In this document: positions 35,225-38,941 of the stretch, in pieces | Numbering within the stretch: position 1 is the stretch's first letter | How the letters are laid out: every line of letters begins with the position of its first letter | Source: an uncultured Bacteroidales bacterium | GTDB taxonomy: Bacteria; Bacteroidota; Bacteroidia; Bacteroidales; WCHB1-69 | Assembly (NCBI GenBank): GCA_937949745.1 | Contig: CALECM010000036.1 | Coordinates: forward strand, 1 to 38,941 | Reading direction: 5' to 3' | DNA length: 38,941 bases | Program-made: the position numbers and the translations under genes | The notes under the pieces: model-generated | What the model was told of the DNA's origin: nothing | Seen by the model: the letters and a program-made list of their open reading frames with translations, nothing else | Databases searched by the model: none

Positions 35225-37168
35225 TTATGATTTGCTTAATTCATTATTGATTTTGTCCTGTATCAGCTTCGCGAAATCCGGGATGGACATACTTCCTTTA
35301 TCCCCGCTGCCGTGTTCCCGTACCGATACTAGCCGTTCATTTTCTTCTTTTTCACCCACAATAAGCATGTAAGGTATTTTCTTGATTTCGGCATCGCGTA
35401 TCTTCCTTCCGGTTTTTTCGTTCCTTTCGTCGATGGATACCCGTACATCTTCCGCTTCAAGTTGTTTTTTTACTTCGTTGGCGTAATCGATGAACTTTTC
35501 GCTGATAGGCAGGATGATGACCTGATCCGGAGTGAGCCACAACGGGAAATTGCCGGCTGTATGTTCCAGGAGAACAGCCACGAAACGTTCCATGGAACCG
35601 AAAGGAGCCCGGTGTATCATGATCGGCCTTCTTTTTTGCTGGTAAGCATCCACGTACTCCAGCTCGAATCTTTCGGGTAGATTGTAATCTACCTGTACCG
35701 TACCAAGTTGCCACTTTCTTCCTAAGGCATCCTTCACCATGAAATCCAGTTTGGGGCCGTAGAATGCGGCTTCCCCGATTTCCACCACGGTTTGAAGTCC
35801 TTTTTCAGCTGCGGCCTCAATAATGGCCTGTTCCGCCTTTTGCCAGTTTTCATCGCTGCCGATATATTTTTCTTTGTTGTTCGGATCCCTGAGAGAAACC
35901 TGCGCAGTATAATCTTTGAAATCCAAAGTTTTGAAAATATACAGGATAATATCGATCACTTTACAAAATTCTTCCTTCAGTTGCTCTGCGGTACAGAAAA
36001 TATGTGCGTCATCCTGGGTAAAGCCCCTGACACGGGTCAAACCGTGAAGTTCGCCGCTTTGTTCATAACGGTATACGGTACCGAATTCAGCGATACGGAT
36101 AGGAAGGTCACGGTAAGAGTGGGGTTTTGAAGCGAAGATTTCACAGTGATGTGGGCAGTTCATAGGTTTCAGGAAAAATTCCTCACCTTCCTGGGGAGTG
36201 GTGATCGGACGGAATGAGTCCGCTCCGTATTTCTGGTAATGACCGGAAGTTTTATAAAGATCCACATGGCCTATATGGGGCGTAATAACCTGTTGGTAAC
36301 CGTATTCTTTCTGGACTTTCCGGAGAAAATTTTCCAGTCTTTCCCTGAGAGCTGCTCCTTTGGGTAACCAAATGGGTAATCCCGCTCCGACTTTCTGGGA
36401 AAAGAAGAACAGTTCCAGCTCTTTTCCTAATTTCCGGTGATCCCTTTTCTTGGCTTCTTCCAGTAATACCAGGTATTCATCAAGTTCTTTTTTCTTAGGG
36501 AAAGTGATCCCGTAAATACGGGTCAGCTGTTTCCGCTTTTCGTCGCCACGCCAGTAAGCTCCGGCGGTGTTGAGTAATTTTATGGCTTTAATGGAAGCCG
36601 TATCATATAAATGCGGTCCGCGGCATAAATCCGTAAACACGCCGCTGGTGTAAAAAGTGATGATCCCGTCTTCATCCAGGTCACGGATCAATTCCACTTT
36701 ATATTCATCTCCTTTTTCAGTGAAATAATCCAACGCTTCCTGTTTGGTAACTTCCCTTCTTTCCAGACGCAATTTTTGTGCTGCCAGTTCGTGCATTTTA
36801 GCTTCTATCGCAGGAAAATCATCCGAAGAAATGGGATAATCCATAAAGTCTATATCGTAATAAAATCCGTTTTCAATACTGGGACCGATACCGAATTTTA
36901 CACCCGGATAAAGTTCTTCGATCGCCGCTGCCATAAGATGGGCGGAAGTATGCCAGAAAACGGCTTTTCCTTCAGGATCGTTCCAGGTCAATAATTTAAG
37001 ATGGGCATCATCATTTATTTTATAGTTAAGTTCCACCACGGTATCGTCGATTTGGGCCGCCAAAACATTCCGGGCTAGGCCTTCGCTTATGGAACGGGCA
37101 ATTTCGTAAGGAGTGGTTCCTTTGGCATATTCTTTAACGGAACCGTCAGGTAAAGTAATTTTTATCAT
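35225..37168 (-). CDS. thrS: Threonyl-tRNA synthetase, 647 aa
   Basis: Charges tRNA-Thr. The TGS domain is residues 1-61 (MIKITLPDGSVKEYAKG). The editing domain has H73xxxH77 (HTSAH) and the downstream HxxxC-type zinc residues that clear Ser-tRNA. The class II catalytic core has a zinc-site cysteine in MNCPHHC (about residue 334), motif 2 (FGTVYRYEQSGE) and motif 3 (HRAPFGSMERF). The anticodon-binding domain is at about 550-640. It is full length. It is the first gene of thrS-ffh-folD; the infC-rpmI-rplT genes that often accompany thrS are not in this window. Confidence 0.97.
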   Translation of the reverse strand: MIKITLPDGSVKEYAKGTTPYEIARSISEGLARNVLAAQIDDTVVELNYKINDDAHLKLLTWNDPEGKAVFWHTSAHLMAAAIEELYPGVKFGIGPSIENGFYYDIDFMDYPISSDDFPAIEAKMHELAAQKLRLERREVTKQEALDYFTEKGDEYKVELIRDLDEDGIITFYTSGVFTDLCRGPHLYDTASIKAIKLLNTAGAYWRGDEKRKQLTRIYGITFPKKKELDEYLVLLEEAKKRDHRKLGKELELFFFSQKVGAGLPIWLPKGAALRERLENFLRKVQKEYGYQQVITPHIGHVDLYKTSGHYQKYGADSFRPITTPQEGEEFFLKPMNCPHHCEIFASKPHSYRDLPIRIAEFGTVYRYEQSGELHGLTRVRGFTQDDAHIFCTAEQLKEEFCKVIDIILYIFKTLDFKDYTAQVSLRDPNNKEKYIGSDENWQKAEQAIIEAAAEKGLQTVVEIGEAAFYGPKLDFMVKDALGRKWQLGTVQVDYNLPERFELEYVDAYQQKRRPIMIHRAPFGSMERFVAVLLEHTAGNFPLWLTPDQVIILPISEKFIDYANEVKKQLEAEDVRVSIDERNEKTGRKIRDAEIKKIPYMLIVGEKEENERLVSVREHGSGDKGSMSIPDFAKLIQDKINNELSKS

Positions 37169-37194
37169 AATAACTCTTCAAATTTTTGAATCGG

Positions 37195-37202
37195 CAAAAG
37201 TA
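37195..37202 (-). promoter_or_regulatory. -7 box of the thrS-ffh-folD operon
   Basis: Exact TACTTTTG on the minus strand, 26 nt upstream of the thrS start, giving a leader of about 20 nt. Too little leader remains for a T-box or a tRNA-like control element. Confidence 0.5.
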
Positions 37203-37393
37203 ATAAAATTTAATGAATTTTGAAAGCTGTAAATGCTTATCCGGGTTTACAATTCCATAGATTAAACGCTAAATATTCAGAATAATTATAAAAGGGTCGG
37301 GAATCAGGAATGACCGGTGATTAAGATTTACTTATCAACATAATATCCATTAAAATTTTTCAAAATATAATTATAGATGGATAATTTTTTTAA

Positions 37394-37401
37394 TATCTTT
37401 G
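37394..37401 (+). promoter_or_regulatory. -7 box of dapD, ending 8 nt before the start codon
   Basis: Exact TATCTTTG. With usual spacing the transcript would begin at or within a few bases of the ATG at 37409, so the message would be leaderless or nearly so. No clear -33 box. Confidence 0.5.
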
Positions 37402-37408
37402 CACAATT

Positions 37409-38224
37409 ATGGATAAAATAAAAGAAACCATCGAAGCGGCCTGGGCAGACAGAGCCCTCCTGAATGAACCCGTAACTGTAAAAAGTATCAAGATGCTTAT
37501 CGGGAAACTGGATTCGGGCGCTCTTCGGGTTTGTGATCCAAAGAACGGAAGCTGGGAGGTCAATGAATGGGTGAAAAAAGGAATCATTCTCTATTTTCTT
37601 ATTTCAGAACATAGGAAGACTGAGATAGGTCCTTTCGAATATTATGATAAAATACCCGTAAAAAAAGATTATGATAAGTTAAAAGTCCGTGTAGTTCCGC
37701 CGGGAGTGGCCCGTTACGGTTCTTACCTGGCTCCGGGAGTAGTGCTGATGCCTTCGTATGTCAATATCGGAGCTTACGTGGACGAGGGGACTATGGTAGA
37801 TACGTGGGCAACCGTGGGGTCATGCGCGCAAATCGGGAAGGGAGTGCATCTTAGCGGCGGCGTCGGTATAGGAGGAGTACTGGAACCTTTGCAGGCAAAT
37901 CCTGTCATTATTGAGGATCATTGTTTTATAGGCTCCAGATGTATTGTAGTGGAAGGAATCAGGGTGAAAAAAGGAGCCGTACTGGGAGCTAATGTGGTAC
38001 TTACGCAGTCTACTAAAATTATCGATGTTACGGGAAAAGAACCTATGGAACTTAAAGGCGAAGTACCGGAAAATTCGGTGGTCATCCCGGGTAGTTATCC
38101 TAAAGAATTTCCCGCCGGGAATTTTCATGTTCCCTGTGCCATGATTATCGGGAAAAGAAAAGCCAGTACCGATATGAAAACAAGTTTAAATGAGGCGTTA
38201 AGGGACTTTAATATCTCGGTATGA
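37409..38224 (+). CDS. dapD: 2,3,4,5-tetrahydropyridine-2,6-dicarboxylate N-succinyltransferase, 271 aa
   Basis: Succinylates tetrahydrodipicolinate in the lysine/meso-diaminopimelate pathway, in the cytoplasm. The N-terminal helical domain aligns with other DapD proteins (IEAAWADRA; KLDSGALRVCD; WVKKGI). The left-handed beta-helix of hexapeptide repeats runs from about 100 to 240 (GVARYGSYLAPGVVLMPSYV, GAYVDEGTMVDTWATVGSCA, GVGIGGVLEP). FHVPCAMIIGKRK closes the fold. Length is normal. The start is fixed by alignment of the first helix. Its stop overlaps a possible ATG of the next frame (ATGA at 38221), but that gene's better start is 81 nt on. Confidence 0.95.
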   Translation: MDKIKETIEAAWADRALLNEPVTVKSIKMLIGKLDSGALRVCDPKNGSWEVNEWVKKGIILYFLISEHRKTEIGPFEYYDKIPVKKDYDKLKVRVVPPGVARYGSYLAPGVVLMPSYVNIGAYVDEGTMVDTWATVGSCAQIGKGVHLSGGVGIGGVLEPLQANPVIIEDHCFIGSRCIVVEGIRVKKGAVLGANVVLTQSTKIIDVTGKEPMELKGEVPENSVVIPGSYPKEFPAGNFHVPCAMIIGKRKASTDMKTSLNEALRDFNISV

Positions 38225-38301
38225 GCGGGAACATTTCATCTTTTGTTGCGTCTTCCGTTAAAATGAATCATATTGATCAACGAAACCAAATTAAGAATAT
38301 C

Positions 38302-38745
38302 ATGAAAAAAGTCGTTTTTTTATTTTTAACCCTATCATGTATCGTAGGTGTATCCGCCCAAGTATCCAAAAATATCCAACCGGATCCACGGGTTGTGGAA
38401 GTATTCGGACAAGAAACCGTGAACTCCTGGATACAGAATCATCCTGACAGTATTGCTTATTATAATTTTATCGTGAATGGCTCCTACAATATTACTGATT
38501 TCCCGGAAGAAAAGATGCACGCCTTCGATAATTTCCAGGAATTTACTTTATTGCCTGAGTTCTCAGGAGCCAAAACCGATTATTCGGAAGCCGGACTGAA
38601 AAATATAAACGTCCTTAAATACGACTATGACAGGGATGAATTGCAAATGGTGTTTTATCGTTTAAAAGGTACCAAAAAAGTGATAGGTTTCTACTCGGAA
38701 AATCATCTTCGTTCCTTATGGAATGAAAAATCCGGCAATAAATAA
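38302..38745 (+). CDS. Small secreted protein upstream of a large secreted gene, 147 aa
   Basis: No family recognised. A clean signal peptide starts at the ATG at 38302 (MKKVVFLFLTLSCIVGVSAQ, cleavage after SAQ). The frame is open back to an ATG overlapping the dapD stop (38221), but that start would put 27 polar residues before the signal peptide, so it is less likely. The mature protein is about 127 aa, aromatic and acidic, without cysteines. It lies 26 nt before another secreted-protein gene, so the two are probably co-transcribed, perhaps with dapD. The arrangement resembles the 187-aa gene in front of the giant gene, though the two small proteins show no evident sequence similarity. Confidence 0.75.
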   Translation: MKKVVFLFLTLSCIVGVSAQVSKNIQPDPRVVEVFGQETVNSWIQNHPDSIAYYNFIVNGSYNITDFPEEKMHAFDNFQEFTLLPEFSGAKTDYSEAGLKNINVLKYDYDRDELQMVFYRLKGTKKVIGFYSENHLRSLWNEKSGNK

Positions 38746-38771
38746 AATATGTTATTCATAATGAGAATAGT

Positions 38772-38941
38772 ATGAAAAAAATGAGATGGATTATCTTAAC
38801 GTTATGTACAGTTTTGAGCCTGCAAATCGGCAAGGCTCAAAACTGTCAGCCCTTTAGTCTGGACCTTAAAACTTCCATTCCCGTTTCCATTACTGAAACG
38901 GATAGTTTTATTTACTGGAATGTCTGCAAAGGGCAAACCCT
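38772..38941 (+). CDS. N-terminus of a secreted protein, probably a large PKD/gliding-type surface protein (cut by the window end)
   Basis: Only 56 codons are present. A signal peptide (MKKMRWIILTLCTVLSLQIG, then KAQ) is followed by a mature start NCQPFSLDL and FIYWNVCKGQT. The C-x-G-x-T pattern after a short beta segment is typical of the first domain of large secreted Bacteroidetes proteins with PKD-like repeats and, often, a gliding-motility-type C-terminal domain. That assignment is from pattern only and needs the rest of the gene. It lies 26 nt after the 147-aa secreted protein. Confidence 0.6.
   Translation, partial: MKKMRWIILTLCTVLSLQIGKAQNCQPFSLDLKTSIPVSITETDSFIYWNVCKGQT

Noticed and set aside
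37169..37408. T-box or ribosomal-type leader control of thrS
   Set aside because: The predicted leader is only about 20 nt and no specifier or antiterminator structure was seen.
38221..38301. ATG overlapping the dapD stop as start of the 147-aa secreted protein
   Set aside because: It would bury the signal peptide behind 27 polar residues; the ATG at 38302 gives a clean signal sequence.

Overview
The window is chromosomal DNA of a member of the Bacteroidota, most probably Bacteroidales. This rests on A-rich start regions without Shine-Dalgarno motifs, several -7 boxes of the Bacteroidetes form TAnnTTTG, SprB-like, FISUMP, DUF1573 and BT_3928/DoxX-type proteins, a carboxypeptidase-regulatory-domain TonB receptor, and housekeeping genes of Bacteroidetes type. 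No rRNA, tRNA, transposase, integrase or CRISPR array was seen.

Layout. (1) 1-526: an array of hairpin-rich intergenic repeats, then the terminator of the giant gene. (2) 527-20604, minus strand: a two-gene operon of a small secreted protein (187 aa) and a 6499-aa secreted protein. The giant protein has a signal peptide, an N-terminal surface-protein region, Ig-like domains, two arrays of SprB-like repeats, cadherin-like domains, an HYR-like domain and a C-terminal FISUMP domain. Most of it is an ancient tandem duplication. The two SprB arrays hold 16 and 12 repeats of about 84 aa, arranged as four and three quartets. (3) 20605-21078: AT-rich leader of that operon. (4) 21079-23241, minus: ApbE flavin transferase and a membrane-bound winged-helix regulator. 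(5) 23505-25246, plus, divergent from the regulator: DoxX/BT_3928-type membrane protein and DUF1573 protein. (6) 25247-26209: a second hairpin-repeat array, five units of about 170 bp in an alternating long/short pattern. (7) 26210-31765, plus: uncharacterised ATP-grasp-like protein, TonB-dependent receptor and a surface beta-helix lipoprotein, ending at a strong terminator. (8) 31816-37168: a small HExxH membrane protein (minus), a HAD phosphatase (plus), then the minus-strand operon thrS-ffh-folD. (9) 37409-end, plus: dapD, a small secreted protein, and the start of another secreted gene that runs off the window.

How the genes work together. Regions 4 and 8 and dapD are metabolic, translation and secretion housekeeping (flavinylation, threonyl-tRNA, SRP targeting, one-carbon folate, lysine/diaminopimelate). 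The accessory part is cell-surface biology: the giant repeat protein with its small upstream partner, a TonB receptor with a co-transcribed lipoprotein, and a second small-secreted-protein plus large-secreted-protein pair at the right edge. The least explained items are the giant protein's export route (FISUMP end, no recognisable type IX sorting domain), its quartet repeat logic, and the two hairpin-repeat arrays.
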